A stretch of 34,285 nt of DNA from Bacteroidales bacterium (GCA_012519815.1 JAAYPM010000065.1:1-34285); one strand, 5' to 3'. Positions 18,137 through 27,694 are shown, counted from the first letter of the stretch. Notes: generated by a model not told the origin, from the sequence alone. Translations and numbers: made by a program.

Positions 18137-18856
18137 TCATAACCACAGATGATAAATATTAACAATATCTTTTACTTTAAATCCACTTTTTTGATATAAT
18201 TTATTTGCCCCTAAATTGTTGTTTTGCGTAACAACTTCTATCGAATCAACTCCTTTTTGAGATAATTCTAAAAAGCATCGTTCTATCAATTTTGTTCCAA
18301 TGCCTTGACCTTGACTTTCTTCTGAAACTGCAATTAAACCAATACTACCAATTTTGTCATTATAATCCAACGTAACCATTCCAGATGTTTCTTGATTGGT
18401 GGTAAAAACAAAGATTTCTTTGTTATTTATTTTATTAACCGCATTTTCAATCCATCGTTTATATAATTTATAAAAATCGGCTCTATCAAATTTTAAATCA
18501 GTTTTAAAACGAGAATATTTACCACTTTCATACGCTAATTGCTCCAAATCATAATCTAATGAAGATGAATTATAATTTGAAATTTCTTCAAGATTATTAA
18601 TTATAATTTTATCACTAACACTTGTTTTATAAGTAACTTTTTCATCAACCAATTGAATGCTGAAATTTCTTAATAATTCTGATGGTAATTGAATATTAGG
18701 ATTTACAAAAACATATAAAAGATTATATTTTTCTTTTTTAGCTGTAATAAATAAATCTTTAACACTATCAACAATGTCAATATTATCAACTGTTATTTTC
18801 CCAATTTTTTTATTGAAAAAGTCAGAATCCCATTTTAAAAAATCTATCGAAATCAT
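18137..18856 (-). CDS. GNAT N-acetyltransferase, WecD/FdtC-like (dTDP-amino-sugar acetylation)
   Basis: 239 residues. The N-terminus (ISIDFLKWDSDFFNKKIG) has the L-x-W-D-S-x-F-F pattern of WecD/RffC and FdtC enzymes. The C-terminal GNAT fold (~135-235) shows GSIGLIAVSEESQGQGIG, the Q-x-x-G-x-G acetyl-CoA loop, and the late NNLGANKLYQKSGF motif. WecD acetylates dTDP-4-amino-4,6-dideoxygalactose to dTDP-Fuc4NAc. A WecE-like aminotransferase two genes upstream would supply that substrate. Its ATG overlaps the stop of the GT2 gene by 4 bases (ATGA), so translation is probably coupled. FdtC-type (3-amino sugar) specificity cannot be excluded. Confidence 0.8.
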   Translation of the reverse strand: MISIDFLKWDSDFFNKKIGKITVDNIDIVDSVKDLFITAKKEKYNLLYVFVNPNIQLPSELLRNFSIQLVDEKVTYKTSVSDKIIINNLEEISNYNSSSLDYDLEQLAYESGKYSRFKTDLKFDRADFYKLYKRWIENAVNKINNKEIFVFTTNQETSGMVTLDYNDKIGSIGLIAVSEESQGQGIGTKLIERCFLELSQKGVDSIEVVTQNNNLGANKLYQKSGFKVKDIVNIYHLWL

Positions 18857-19788
18857 TCTATGTTAAGTGATTCATTTGTAATAAATAAAGGTCTTCTTTT
18901 AACATTATCAAAAATTTTACCTACATACAATCCTACTATACCTAAAATAGAAATTACAATACCTGCCAAAAACCAAATAGAAATAAAAAGAGAAGTAAAT
19001 CCAATTACTTTAATATGACCAATAAAATAAAGAATTAGATAAACAAGCCCAACTAAAAGCGAAATCATGGAAATATAAAATCCAAGTTTTATTGTTAAAC
19101 GCAAAGGCTTGTCTGAAAATGCAATAATATTGTTAACAGCAAGTTTTATTAATGATTTAAAGTTATAACTGCTGCTTCCTTCAAGCCTATCTGAATGTTT
19201 TACGGGTAAATAATACTTTTTGAATCCTACCCATTGAACCATAGTTGGGAAAAATCGAACTTTATCATTCATTGATAAAATAGCATCTATAACTTTTCTA
19301 TTATATATGCCAAAATTAGCAACAGTTGAATCTTGTTTTGTATCTGTCAAATAACTAAATAACGAATAAAATAATTTAGAAAACATTTTTTTGAAAAACC
19401 CATCTTTTCTTTCAACTCTTTGTGCAAAAACAGAATTCCATCCCTCCAACGCTTTGTTATATAAATTTGGTATCTCATCTGGGCGGTCTTGCAAATCGCA
19501 ATCCATAACTACTATCCATTCTCCTTTGGTATAACTTAAACCAGCTGTTATTGCATAATGTTGTCCAAAATTACGACTGAGATTAATACCTTTTACTTTA
19601 GTGTTTTTGGCACACTCTTTTTCTATAGCAGCCCAAGAATTATCGGGCGAAGCATCATTAACAAGTATTATTTCATAGTTGCTTGTTATGGTTTGCACAT
19701 TTTCAACTATTTGTTTAACCAATTCGGGAACAATATTTTCTGCCCGATAAACTGGCGAAACTATGGATATTTCTATGTTTGTATTCAT
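18853..19788 (-). CDS. Glycosyltransferase family 2, polyprenyl-phosphate sugar synthase type (GtrB/DPM1-like)
   Basis: 311 residues from the ATG at 19788; in-frame starts at 19809 and 19803 lie farther out. The GT-A core has ISIVSPVYRAENIV, VNDASPDNSW, the DxD motif D96-C-D98 followed by LQDRPDE, and SRNFGQHYAITAGL. Two C-terminal helices (~230-250 and ~265-290) are typical of GtrB/ArnC/DPM synthases, which transfer an activated sugar onto undecaprenyl phosphate at the cytosolic face. Here the sugar is probably the acetylated dideoxy amino sugar made by its neighbours. The protein would feed the periplasmic GT-C-like enzyme at the end of the cluster. The gene overlaps the acetyltransferase gene by 4 bases. 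Confidence 0.87.
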   Translation of the reverse strand: MNTNIEISIVSPVYRAENIVPELVKQIVENVQTITSNYEIILVNDASPDNSWAAIEKECAKNTKVKGINLSRNFGQHYAITAGLSYTKGEWIVVMDCDLQDRPDEIPNLYNKALEGWNSVFAQRVERKDGFFKKMFSKLFYSLFSYLTDTKQDSTVANFGIYNRKVIDAILSMNDKVRFFPTMVQWVGFKKYYLPVKHSDRLEGSSSYNFKSLIKLAVNNIIAFSDKPLRLTIKLGFYISMISLLVGLVYLILYFIGHIKVIGFTSLFISIWFLAGIVISILGIVGLYVGKIFDNVKRRPLFITNESLNIE

Positions 19789-19817
19789 CACGATTATACT
19801 CATTAACACGTATATAT

Positions 19818-19825
19818 CAAAAGTA
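19818..19825 (-). promoter_or_regulatory. Possible -7 promoter box for the GT2 gene
   Basis: Minus-strand TACTTTTG matches TAnnTTTG exactly and lies 29 bases before the chosen GT2 start at 19788. No -33 TTG was seen at normal spacing. It could provide transcription separate from the aminotransferase gene, which ends 91 bases upstream of the GT2 start. Confidence 0.35.
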
Positions 19826-19879
19826 TAAAAATTATCTGAATTATACGGTTTGAATTTATATACTTTAACATTACAAAAA

Positions 19880-20995
19880 TCAATAACAATTAAGTACTGC
19901 TTCTATTACCTTATTTTCGTCTATTTCATAAAACAATGGTAAACGCACTAAACAGTCAGTGTATCTATCGGCATGAGGCAATAGCCTACCATCATGTTTG
20001 TGTTTGTAAAATTCACTTACATGTAACGATTGGTAATGAAACACTGGATGCACTCCCTGTTTTTTCATTTTTGCAATAAAATCCGTACGTTCTTCTAAGG
20101 TTGAACAAAGCACATAATACATATGTGCATTATTGGTTGCATACTGAGGAATAAAAGGCAAAGAAAATGTTTGAGATAAGGCTTCACTATAATGCTCCCA
20201 AATCAATTTTCTTTTAGATTGAATGGCTTCTAAATTTTCTAACTGTGCCCAAAGAAATGCAGCGTTAATTTCAGATGGTAAAAATGATGACCCGATATCT
20301 ACCCACCCATATTTATGTATTTCACCTCGAAAAAACTCTGCACGGTTTGTTCCTTTTTCCCAGAGAACTTCGGAGCGTTGTATATACTGTTCGTCATTTA
20401 TGCACAACATACCACCTTCGCCACATTGTATGTTTTTTGTTTCGTGAAACGAAAAACATCCTAAATGACCGATACTTCCTAAAGCTTGTTTTTTGCCTTT
20501 AGAATTTATGTAATACGAATCTATTGCTTGTGCGGCATCTTCTACTACTTTTACATTATATCGAACAGCAATATCCATTATTGTATCCATATCACACGCA
20601 ACCCCTGCATAATGCACAACAACAATTGCTTTTGTTTTAGGGGTAATTAATTCTTCAATCATATGTTCGTTCATTCCAGGATGATCTGTTCGGGAATCAA
20701 CAAAACGTACAACTGCTCCTTGTCGAATAAACGCAATAGCAGTAGAAACAAACGTAAACGAAGGCATAATAACCTCATCTCCCGGTTCAATATTCAACAA
20801 AAGGGCACACATTTCAAGTGCATCTGTACATGAAGTGGTAAGCAAGCATTTTTTAAATCCCCAACTTTGTTCAAAAAAACTTTGACATTTTTTTGTAAAC
20901 ACTCCATTTCCCGAAATATGTCCGTGTTCTTCTACCGCTTGTTTTATATAAATAAGTTCTTTACTGGTAAGATATGGTTTATTAAAAGGAATCAT
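19880..20995 (-). CDS. wecE: dTDP-4-amino-4,6-dideoxygalactose transaminase (WecE/RffA-like)
   Basis: 371 residues from the ATG at 20995, chosen because the family starts MIPFNKP. An in-frame ATG at 21019 with AGGA just before it would add eight residues. It is a PLP-dependent DegT/DnrJ/EryC1 fold enzyme: TTSCTDALEM phosphate-binding segment, GDEVIMPSFTFVSTA, VEDAAQAID for the PLP ring Asp, and the PLP lysine K187 in FHETKN, close to K181 of E. coli WecE. The reaction is transfer of an amino group from glutamate to dTDP-4-keto-6-deoxyglucose, giving dTDP-Fuc4N for glycan synthesis. It heads the minus-strand glycan cluster; the genes for the dTDP-sugar precursor (rmlA, rmlB) are not in the window. 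Confidence 0.88.
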   Translation of the reverse strand: MIPFNKPYLTSKELIYIKQAVEEHGHISGNGVFTKKCQSFFEQSWGFKKCLLTTSCTDALEMCALLLNIEPGDEVIMPSFTFVSTAIAFIRQGAVVRFVDSRTDHPGMNEHMIEELITPKTKAIVVVHYAGVACDMDTIMDIAVRYNVKVVEDAAQAIDSYYINSKGKKQALGSIGHLGCFSFHETKNIQCGEGGMLCINDEQYIQRSEVLWEKGTNRAEFFRGEIHKYGWVDIGSSFLPSEINAAFLWAQLENLEAIQSKRKLIWEHYSEALSQTFSLPFIPQYATNNAHMYYVLCSTLEERTDFIAKMKKQGVHPVFHYQSLHVSEFYKHKHDGRLLPHADRYTDCLVRLPLFYEIDENKVIEAVLNCY

Positions 20996-21316
20996 AGTTG
21001 TTTTTTTAAAATTTTCCATTTTCCTGTTTGTGGTTTACCTTCAAATTTAATCCCTCACCTCTATCAATTAACTGTTTTATGCGAATTTCATCCATAAAAT
21101 AAACTTTATAAGTCTATAAAACTACAAAAAAAATTGATACACCAACAATCAGCACGATTTTATTGCATTAATATTGTTATTTTGTCAAATAATAATTCCT
21201 TATATAAAGAAAATATTTCTATCAAAATACTATATTCAAAACAAAAACAAGCTTCGTGCATTGTGCGTATAATACTAAATGATTCACAAAAAAACAACTA
21301 ATAAAATTTGAACTAT
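20996..21316. other. Divergent intergenic region between wecE and the phosphoesterase gene
   Basis: About 320 bases, very AT-rich, with no convincing open frame. It holds a minus-strand -7 candidate for wecE at 21042-21049 (TAAATTTG) with a TTG 15 bases farther upstream, shorter than ideal spacing. No clear promoter was found for the plus-strand gene at 21317, and no structured RNA was recognised. Confidence 0.5.
21042..21049 (-). promoter_or_regulatory. Possible -7 promoter box for wecE
   Basis: Minus-strand TAAATTTG matches TAnnTTTG exactly. It lies 46 bases before the chosen wecE ATG (22 before the alternative at 21019). A TTG at 21067-21065 is 15 bases upstream, shorter than the usual ~19. 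Confidence 0.4.
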
Positions 21317-24235
21317 ATGAGACTTTTTTTTATGCTATGCATACTATGTTCGTGGGTACACGTTTTTTCGCAAACGCCACGTAATTCTGCTCTTTGGAAT
21401 GATGTTAAAGGTTACTGGAGTTTTAATCATCCTACCGATTTGTGGTATGATAGCAGCACGTACAATAATCCTCTCGTACCAAAAGGAACCGCTCCTACTC
21501 GAGTAAACGCCTACTTCCCTGACGATTATGCTATACAAACTCCTGCAGCATCACGGCAAAATCATTTACAATGTACGCCCAAACTTGCAGCAAATGGCGG
21601 AGGTACAAAAGTAAATCAATATACCTTACTCCTTGATATAAAAGTCCCTACGCTTTCGCTTTGGTATAGTTTGTTGCAAACTAATGTATCGCCAAATGCC
21701 GATGATGGTGATATATTTGTTGATCCAAACGGAAAAATAGGCATTGGTGGTGCTGGGTATTCTACGCGACAAATAGAGGCTGATGAGTGGGTACGAATTG
21801 TGTTTGTATGCGATAATAACACGACAAACGGTGTGTGGAAAATATTTTTAGATGGCGAATTGCAAGTTAGTCTTGGCGGACAAGGAATTGACGGAAGATT
21901 CGCACTCCCAACTGCTTCGCAATCATTTTACTTTTTTGCTGATGATGGCACAGAAAATCCTCCTCTACAATGTGCTGGTATAGCTCTCTGGAGCAAAACC
22001 TTAACTGATAAAGAGGTGCAGGCTATAGGTGGATATAATGAACCAACATCGGTAGCATACCCAATTCAACCTTTTTTACAAACTCCTACCTCTCACTCTA
22101 TCTACGTGAGCTGGCTCAACGATGCCAAAAACTCAAGCATTATTAACTATGGTACGCAGGCTGATAATTTGCACATACAAAAACCTGCAAGTTGGGAATC
22201 TATAAGCGATTATACTTGGCACACGGTAAAATTAGAGAATTTAACTCCAAGTACTACATACTATTATCAGTGTGTAAGTGGAAACGATTCTTCTTTAGTT
22301 CACTCATTTCGCACACCACCAGTAGCCGGAGCCGACGAAAAAATTATAATTGCTCTCTATAGTGATATTCATATAGGTGCCGACCGAAACGCTGCTGTAG
22401 TACTACAATCTATGCAAAATACATTTGTTGAACTATATGGTGAACAATGGCAGGAACATGTAACATGTATAATTAGTAATGGCGATGTGTTTCAAAATGC
22501 TTCCTTACCTGAATTAGTATTTTTTTACGATAATTATATACCTCCTGTGGGCAGTAGAGTACCATTTATGACTACTATAGGCAACCACGATTTATATACA
22601 AATCCACCCACATATTATTATCAGTTTTTAAAATATGATGATTTTTCTGCCTTTCCTCACGATTCGCAATTAAATGAAAAATATTATTCCTTTATATTAG
22701 GGAATTCATTATTCGTAACACTTAATTCCGAAACTGCAACTAACACAACCCAATCTAATTGGCTAGATAATACATTGTTAGAAGCTCAAAATAATGCTGC
22801 CATAGATTTTGTGTTTATTAATGCACACCACCCGGGCAAAAGCGAAATGTGGCAAACGGCTAACAGCAATTGGATGCAAAACACAATTTACCCTATAGTT
22901 GCCAAATACTCTAAAGTAGCTATGGTAAGCCACGGACACACGCACTGCTACGAACGAGGAGTTATTCAAAGTACGCATAGCGATGCCACCGATTTCCGTA
23001 CACTTATATTGGGCGGTGGCGGCGGTTGGTTAGATTATTGGACAGAAAACAGCGATGCTACCGATTGGCCTCAAACCCACCGCACACTCGAAGGGGCACA
23101 TTTTGTGATTTTAGAAATAGATATGCCCACAAAATCGTATGAAGCCACCATGTATAGCTTGGGAGCAAGTAGCCGCACAAATACCACTACTACTATTATG
23201 GATTCGTTCCACGGGCGAAAATTGCAAGAAGCACCCAATAAACCCGCAGCTATTTTTCCACGTAATATAGCAAGCAATTCTCCTAAACTACAAGCTGCGG
23301 ATATGATAGGCTTTGATGAAGTAATGAGTTCACAATTTCAACTTACAGCAACTCCGGGTAATTATACCGCACCTATCGTAAATTCTTTGCGAGATTATGA
23401 AAATATTTTTAAATCATCGAGTGCACCTGATTACACACCAATTGATAAAAATGCGGGCATAGATCTTAGTTCGTATCAAATATCATCTGCCTTGCAAAAT
23501 GGCACTACGTATGCGTGGAGAGTACGCTATAGAGATAAAAATTTAAAATGGAGCGAATGGTCGGATGAGGCGACATTTACCGTACAAAACTCTCATAATG
23601 ACTGTTATTCGTGGCAGTACGACACGGTATATTTTACCGATTCATTTACATGGATTGATGGCAAAACCTATAATCAAGAAAATACATGGGCAGTATATAC
23701 AGAACCTTCGCAATCGGCGTGCAAAGATATACTTGTGTTATATGCTCAAAAAAATAATTCACCATATATAACACAACATATAGAATTAGAACAAGGTTGG
23801 AATATGGTATCATTCTACGTCAATCCTATTAATAGCAGTATAGAAACTATTTTTAGCTCTATTATTGATGGTATAACTATTAAAACCGACGACGCTTTTT
23901 ACTCATCGCTTATACCTACAGAATTGCAAAGCATAACACAGGTAGAATGTGGCAAAGGATATTTACTTCATTCGCCAAAAGCTACTACTTTGTCGGTAGA
24001 AGGAACTTTATGTAACGTACAAAACTCTAATCTAAATACAGGGTGGAATATAATAGGGATTCCTGTTGGTCAATCGGTAGGTATTCAAAGCCTTATAAAC
24101 AGTTTGCCTATACACACAATAAAATCATTTGAAGGTTTTTATACAAAAGACTCTACGCTCAACAGTCTTCATACATTAAAACCGGGAAAAAGTTATTATA
24201 TACAAGCTATTGACTCCACATCTATACAATGGTAA
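21317..24235 (+). CDS. LamG / calcineurin-like metallophosphoesterase exoprotein
   Basis: 972 residues from the ATG at 21317, which starts a signal peptide (MRLFFMLCILCSWVHVFSQ); the TTG at 21308 is less likely. Domains: a LamG/concanavalin-like domain (~20-240); an FnIII/purple-acid-phosphatase N-terminal-like domain (~250-335, LTPSTTYYYQCVSG); a metallophosphoesterase (~340-620) with a full metal set D350-x-H352, D390, N423-H424-D425, H504-H505 and H539-G-H541-T-H543; an FnIII domain (~660-755, GTTYAWRVRYRD); and a C-terminal pair of GWN(M/I) modules (~820-970). Relatives hydrolyse phosphomonoesters or diesters outside the cell. No type A or B sorting domain is visible, so export may stop in the periplasm or use an unrecognised signal. 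Gene neighbours do not suggest a substrate. Confidence 0.85.
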   Translation: MRLFFMLCILCSWVHVFSQTPRNSALWNDVKGYWSFNHPTDLWYDSSTYNNPLVPKGTAPTRVNAYFPDDYAIQTPAASRQNHLQCTPKLAANGGGTKVNQYTLLLDIKVPTLSLWYSLLQTNVSPNADDGDIFVDPNGKIGIGGAGYSTRQIEADEWVRIVFVCDNNTTNGVWKIFLDGELQVSLGGQGIDGRFALPTASQSFYFFADDGTENPPLQCAGIALWSKTLTDKEVQAIGGYNEPTSVAYPIQPFLQTPTSHSIYVSWLNDAKNSSIINYGTQADNLHIQKPASWESISDYTWHTVKLENLTPSTTYYYQCVSGNDSSLVHSFRTPPVAGADEKIIIALYSDIHIGADRNAAVVLQSMQNTFVELYGEQWQEHVTCIISNGDVFQNASLPELVFFYDNYIPPVGSRVPFMTTIGNHDLYTNPPTYYYQFLKYDDFSAFPHDSQLNEKYYSFILGNSLFVTLNSETATNTTQSNWLDNTLLEAQNNAAIDFVFINAHHPGKSEMWQTANSNWMQNTIYPIVAKYSKVAMVSHGHTHCYERGVIQSTHSDATDFRTLILGGGGGWLDYWTENSDATDWPQTHRTLEGAHFVILEIDMPTKSYEATMYSLGASSRTNTTTTIMDSFHGRKLQEAPNKPAAIFPRNIASNSPKLQAADMIGFDEVMSSQFQLTATPGNYTAPIVNSLRDYENIFKSSSAPDYTPIDKNAGIDLSSYQISSALQNGTTYAWRVRYRDKNLKWSEWSDEATFTVQNSHNDCYSWQYDTVYFTDSFTWIDGKTYNQENTWAVYTEPSQSACKDILVLYAQKNNSPYITQHIELEQGWNMVSFYVNPINSSIETIFSSIIDGITIKTDDAFYSSLIPTELQSITQVECGKGYLLHSPKATTLSVEGTLCNVQNSNLNTGWNIIGIPVGQSVGIQSLINSLPIHTIKSFEGFYTKDSTLNSLHTLKPGKSYYIQAIDSTSIQW

Positions 24236-24318
24236 AGCAATGCAAATGTATTAGTATCAAAATTCAACATGTACATTTTTTTGTATTCTCGAACTACATC
24301 TATGACATAAAAAAATAG

Positions 24319-24326
24319 TACATTTG
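24319..24326 (+). promoter_or_regulatory. -7 promoter box for purB-rsmE
   Basis: TACATTTG matches TAnnTTTG exactly, 27 bases before the purB ATG, leaving a leader of about 20 nucleotides. No clear -33 element was found. Confidence 0.5.
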
Positions 24327-24353
24327 AGGTTTCAAAAATTAATAAAAATAACA

Positions 24354-25694
24354 ATGAAATTAAATTCACTTACTGCAATTTCTCCAATTGACGGACGATA
24401 TAGAGATAAAACACAAGCACTTGACATATATTTTTCTGAATATGCACTTATTAAATATAGAGTGTTAGTTGAAATTGAATATTTTATAAGTTTATGCTCA
24501 ACTGTTCCACAATTACAAACATTTGATTCGTCATATATTTCAAAATTACAAGAAATTTATATCTCTTTTACCGAAGCAGATGCGCAAAAAGTGAAAGAGA
24601 TTGAAAAAACAACAAATCATGATGTAAAAGCAGTTGAATATTTTATAAAACAAAAATTTGACGCACTTGGATTACAAGAGTTTAAAGAATTTATTCATTT
24701 TGGATTAACATCACAAGATATTAATAATACCGCAATACCGTATTCTTTAAAAGATGCGATTGAAACCGTTATTCTTCCTCAATTAAACGAAACTATAAAC
24801 ACACTTACCGAAATGGCTACCGAATGGGAAGCCTTGCCAATGCTTGCACGAACACATGGGCAACCAGCATCGCCAACGCGTTTAGGTAAAGAAATAGCGG
24901 TGTTTGTAGAACGCTTAAACACACAAAAAAAGCATTTAGAAACTATTCCGTTTTCTGCAAAATTTGGTGGAGCTACGGGTAATTTCAACGCTCATCATGT
25001 GGCATATCCTCATATTGATTGGGTTACTTTTGGAAATAACTTTGTAAATAATGTTCTTGGATTACATCGTTCACAAACCACTACGCAAATTGAACATTAC
25101 GATAATATTTCGGCATTATGTGATGCTTCAAAACGCATAAACACAATTCTTATTGATTTGTGTCGCGATTTTTGGACATATATTTCGATGGATTATTTTA
25201 AGCAAAAAATTAAAAAAAACGAGGTTGGTTCATCGGCAATGCCACATAAGGTAAATCCTATTGATTTTGAAAATGCTGAAGGAAATTTAGGTATTGCAAA
25301 TGCAATTTTTTCTCATTTAGCAGAAAAACTTCCTATTTCTCGATTGCAACGTGATTTAACCGATTCAACTGTATTGCGTAACATCGGCGTGCCCTTTGCT
25401 CACATGCTTATTGCAATTCAATCATTACAAAAAGGATTAGGAAAAGTGCTTTTACATGAATCTACTATTTCTGCCGATTTAGAAAAAAATTGGAGTGTTG
25501 TAGCCGAAGCCATTCAAACAATTCTTCGTCGCGAAAATTATCCAAATGCATATGAATGTTTAAAAGATTTAACACGAACACATAGTGTTATTAATCAAGA
25601 TTCTATTGCTGCTTTTATTGATACGCTAACTGTTTCTGAGGCGGTGAAAAAAGAATTAAAAGCAATTACACCGTGGAATTATACCGGAGTGTAG
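24354..25694 (+). CDS. purB: Adenylosuccinate lyase
   Basis: 446 residues, full length for the E. coli-type enzyme; the ATG at 24354 was chosen over a TTG at 24324 that lies in the -7 box. It works in purine synthesis, splitting fumarate from SAICAR and from adenylosuccinate. The start (MKLNSLTAISPIDGRY) is typical. The catalytic regions are intact: TSQDINNTA, ARTHGQPASPTRLGKE with the catalytic His, and the superfamily signature GSSAMPHKVNP with its flexible-loop serines near residues 293-294. rsmE follows after 3 bases, so both form one transcript. Confidence 0.97.
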   Translation: MKLNSLTAISPIDGRYRDKTQALDIYFSEYALIKYRVLVEIEYFISLCSTVPQLQTFDSSYISKLQEIYISFTEADAQKVKEIEKTTNHDVKAVEYFIKQKFDALGLQEFKEFIHFGLTSQDINNTAIPYSLKDAIETVILPQLNETINTLTEMATEWEALPMLARTHGQPASPTRLGKEIAVFVERLNTQKKHLETIPFSAKFGGATGNFNAHHVAYPHIDWVTFGNNFVNNVLGLHRSQTTTQIEHYDNISALCDASKRINTILIDLCRDFWTYISMDYFKQKIKKNEVGSSAMPHKVNPIDFENAEGNLGIANAIFSHLAEKLPISRLQRDLTDSTVLRNIGVPFAHMLIAIQSLQKGLGKVLLHESTISADLEKNWSVVAEAIQTILRRENYPNAYECLKDLTRTHSVINQDSIAAFIDTLTVSEAVKKELKAITPWNYTGV

Positions 25695-25697
25695 CAT

Positions 25698-26396
25698 ATG
25701 AATATTTTTTATTCAAATACTATTCAAAATGAATTTATTGCGTTGCCAGACGATGAAGCACGGCATTGCACAAAAGTACTTCGCAAAACTGTAGGCGATG
25801 ATATATATGTAATTGACGGGAGCGGAAATTTACACAAGGCACAGCTCACCTCTATTTCGTCAAAACATGTAGTTGCAAAAATCATTGAAACCACACAGCA
25901 ATATGGCTGTCATCCGTATTATATTCGCATGATTGTGTCACCTCCAAAAAACATTGATCGTTTTGAATTTTTTATTGAAAAAGCTGTAGAAATAGGTGTT
26001 AACGAAATTATTCCTGTTGTAACAACACATTCGGAACGAAAACAAATAAAAGTTGAACGCCTCGAACGAATTATGATTTCTGCAATGAAACAATCATATA
26101 AAGCACAAAAACCAATTATTCATAATTTACAGGCATTTACAAAAGTAGTAAAAACTGATTTTTCGGGAATTAAATGTATTGCACACTGCAAAGCCGATGC
26201 TACACAAACTCTAAAGCAATTTCATCAACCAAAAGAAATAAGCATAATTATTGGTCCCGAAGGTGATTTTTCGCCCGAAGAAATAGCAATGGCAGAAACA
26301 CACAGCTGGCAAACTATTAGCTTAGGCGCAAGCAGATTACGAACCGAAACAGCGGCATTAGTTGCTGTTCAAAGTGTTCAGTTTTTATGGTTGTAA
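25698..26396 (+). CDS. rsmE: 16S rRNA (uracil-1498-N3)-methyltransferase
   Basis: 232 residues, normal length. It methylates U1498 of 16S rRNA in the 30S subunit using S-adenosylmethionine. An N-terminal PUA-like domain (HCTKVLRKTVGDDIYVIDGSG region) precedes the SPOUT fold, whose knot motifs are clear: IIGPEGDFSPEEI, then SLGASRLRTETAALVAV. The ATG lies 3 bases after the purB stop. The last 12 bases overlap the 3' end of the convergent SdiA-regulated-type gene. Confidence 0.95.
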   Translation: MNIFYSNTIQNEFIALPDDEARHCTKVLRKTVGDDIYVIDGSGNLHKAQLTSISSKHVVAKIIETTQQYGCHPYYIRMIVSPPKNIDRFEFFIEKAVEIGVNEIIPVVTTHSERKQIKVERLERIMISAMKQSYKAQKPIIHNLQAFTKVVKTDFSGIKCIAHCKADATQTLKQFHQPKEISIIIGPEGDFSPEEIAMAETHSWQTISLGASRLRTETAALVAVQSVQFLWL

Positions 26397-27683
26397 ATTA
26401 TACGGAATAAAATTAATACTTCCCTTCACAAATCCTTTTTTATCACCTTCTGATGATATAAGCATATCACCATTAGAATAAAAACTTATACCTTCGGGTT
26501 TATAATATACATCTGGAGAAAGAGGAATTACAGACAATAGTTGCTTTGTAGGAGTATATATCGCAACAAATCGGTCGGTTGCCGAAAGTATATATATATT
26601 ATGTGTAATAGGATGAATTGCAATTGATGATGGATTAAACCGTACCGTAGAAATTTGTTGGTCAGAAAAGGTTGTTTGCAAAAATGTTGTAATATCCTGT
26701 ATTCGAATTTCCATAAATTCTTCAAGATTTTCATAATCAGTTACTGAAACACGATGCACAATACGAATATCATCAGTATGATGTACTAAAGGCTCTTTAC
26801 TTGCAACATACAAATACGAATCAAAATAGCACAGTCCTTCAATATTAAGCGAATTGATTTGTATCATAGATTTTGAAACCTGTGTTGGTTTTTTCAAATT
26901 GTAGGTAAACAAGCAGCCATCACTTCTTAAAATATAGAGCATGTTTTCATGTGCTGTAAGATCTTCAAAATCACCAATGTCGGTAAACCTGTGCGATTTT
27001 GAAATAGCATGCGTTTTCATATCAAACTCAAACACGGCTCCCAATTCATCTTGCACACAATACAACACAGAATCATTACATAATTCTATTCCCGATATTT
27101 CACGCAAAACATCAGGCATTTCATATACCTGCGTTGGATTATTAAAATTATATCCAGACGCAATATATGTATCAGTTTTTTCAATTGCATCAAAATCAAA
27201 TTGCGATTCTATATCAAACGGTTTTATTTTATACCATTTACCATCTGTGGTAAAATAAAGATTTTGTTCTATTCCATCTTTAATAATCTCCACTTTTAAA
27301 AAACTGGTATCCTGCACCGTAATTTGCGAAATTTCATCAATTTTCCAAGTAGAATAATTTTTTTCGAGTTTTCGAGCAATTTTATCAAAAGGCACTTGTG
27401 CTTTTGTTAACGACTGTTCACGATACAATACTTTATTATCGCGAATACCTATTTCATAACGCACGCCATTACAAATATATTCAACTTCTATATATCCATC
27501 GTATGTTGTCTCAACCTCAATAATATCGGGATTTTCACACTGTTCGTACACAATATCCAAATATTCCTTAGCATGAGGCAATTGCGTGTTGTCTTTCGTT
27601 TGATTGTAACAAGACATTAAATAAAAGCTTGCTACTATCACCATACATTGTTTCATAAATAATACAGAAAAAAGTTGCTTCAT
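26385..27683 (-). CDS. SdiA-regulated-domain (YjiK-type) beta-propeller lipoprotein
   Basis: 432 residues. The N-terminus is a lipoprotein signal ending LMSC (Cys at 25 from the first Met; a second Met at residue 10 would also fit). A PepSY-like region (~35-155, with GVRYEIGIRDNKVLYREQ and GIEQNLYFTTDGKWYKI) precedes a beta-propeller (~175-430). The propeller reads like SdiA-regulated proteins: LREISGIELCNDSVLYCVQDE, IGDFEDLTAHENMLYIL, LNIEGLCYFDSYLYVASKE, KPEGISFYSNGDMLISSEGD. It is the last gene of the six-gene operon, 11 bases after the CotH gene. Its function is unknown; such propellers probably bind a ligand or partner in the periplasm or outer membrane. Confidence 0.82.
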   Translation of the reverse strand: MKQLFSVLFMKQCMVIVASFYLMSCYNQTKDNTQLPHAKEYLDIVYEQCENPDIIEVETTYDGYIEVEYICNGVRYEIGIRDNKVLYREQSLTKAQVPFDKIARKLEKNYSTWKIDEISQITVQDTSFLKVEIIKDGIEQNLYFTTDGKWYKIKPFDIESQFDFDAIEKTDTYIASGYNFNNPTQVYEMPDVLREISGIELCNDSVLYCVQDELGAVFEFDMKTHAISKSHRFTDIGDFEDLTAHENMLYILRSDGCLFTYNLKKPTQVSKSMIQINSLNIEGLCYFDSYLYVASKEPLVHHTDDIRIVHRVSVTDYENLEEFMEIRIQDITTFLQTTFSDQQISTVRFNPSSIAIHPITHNIYILSATDRFVAIYTPTKQLLSVIPLSPDVYYKPEGISFYSNGDMLISSEGDKKGFVKGSINFIPYNLQP

Positions 27684-27694
27684 AAGTAATAGAA

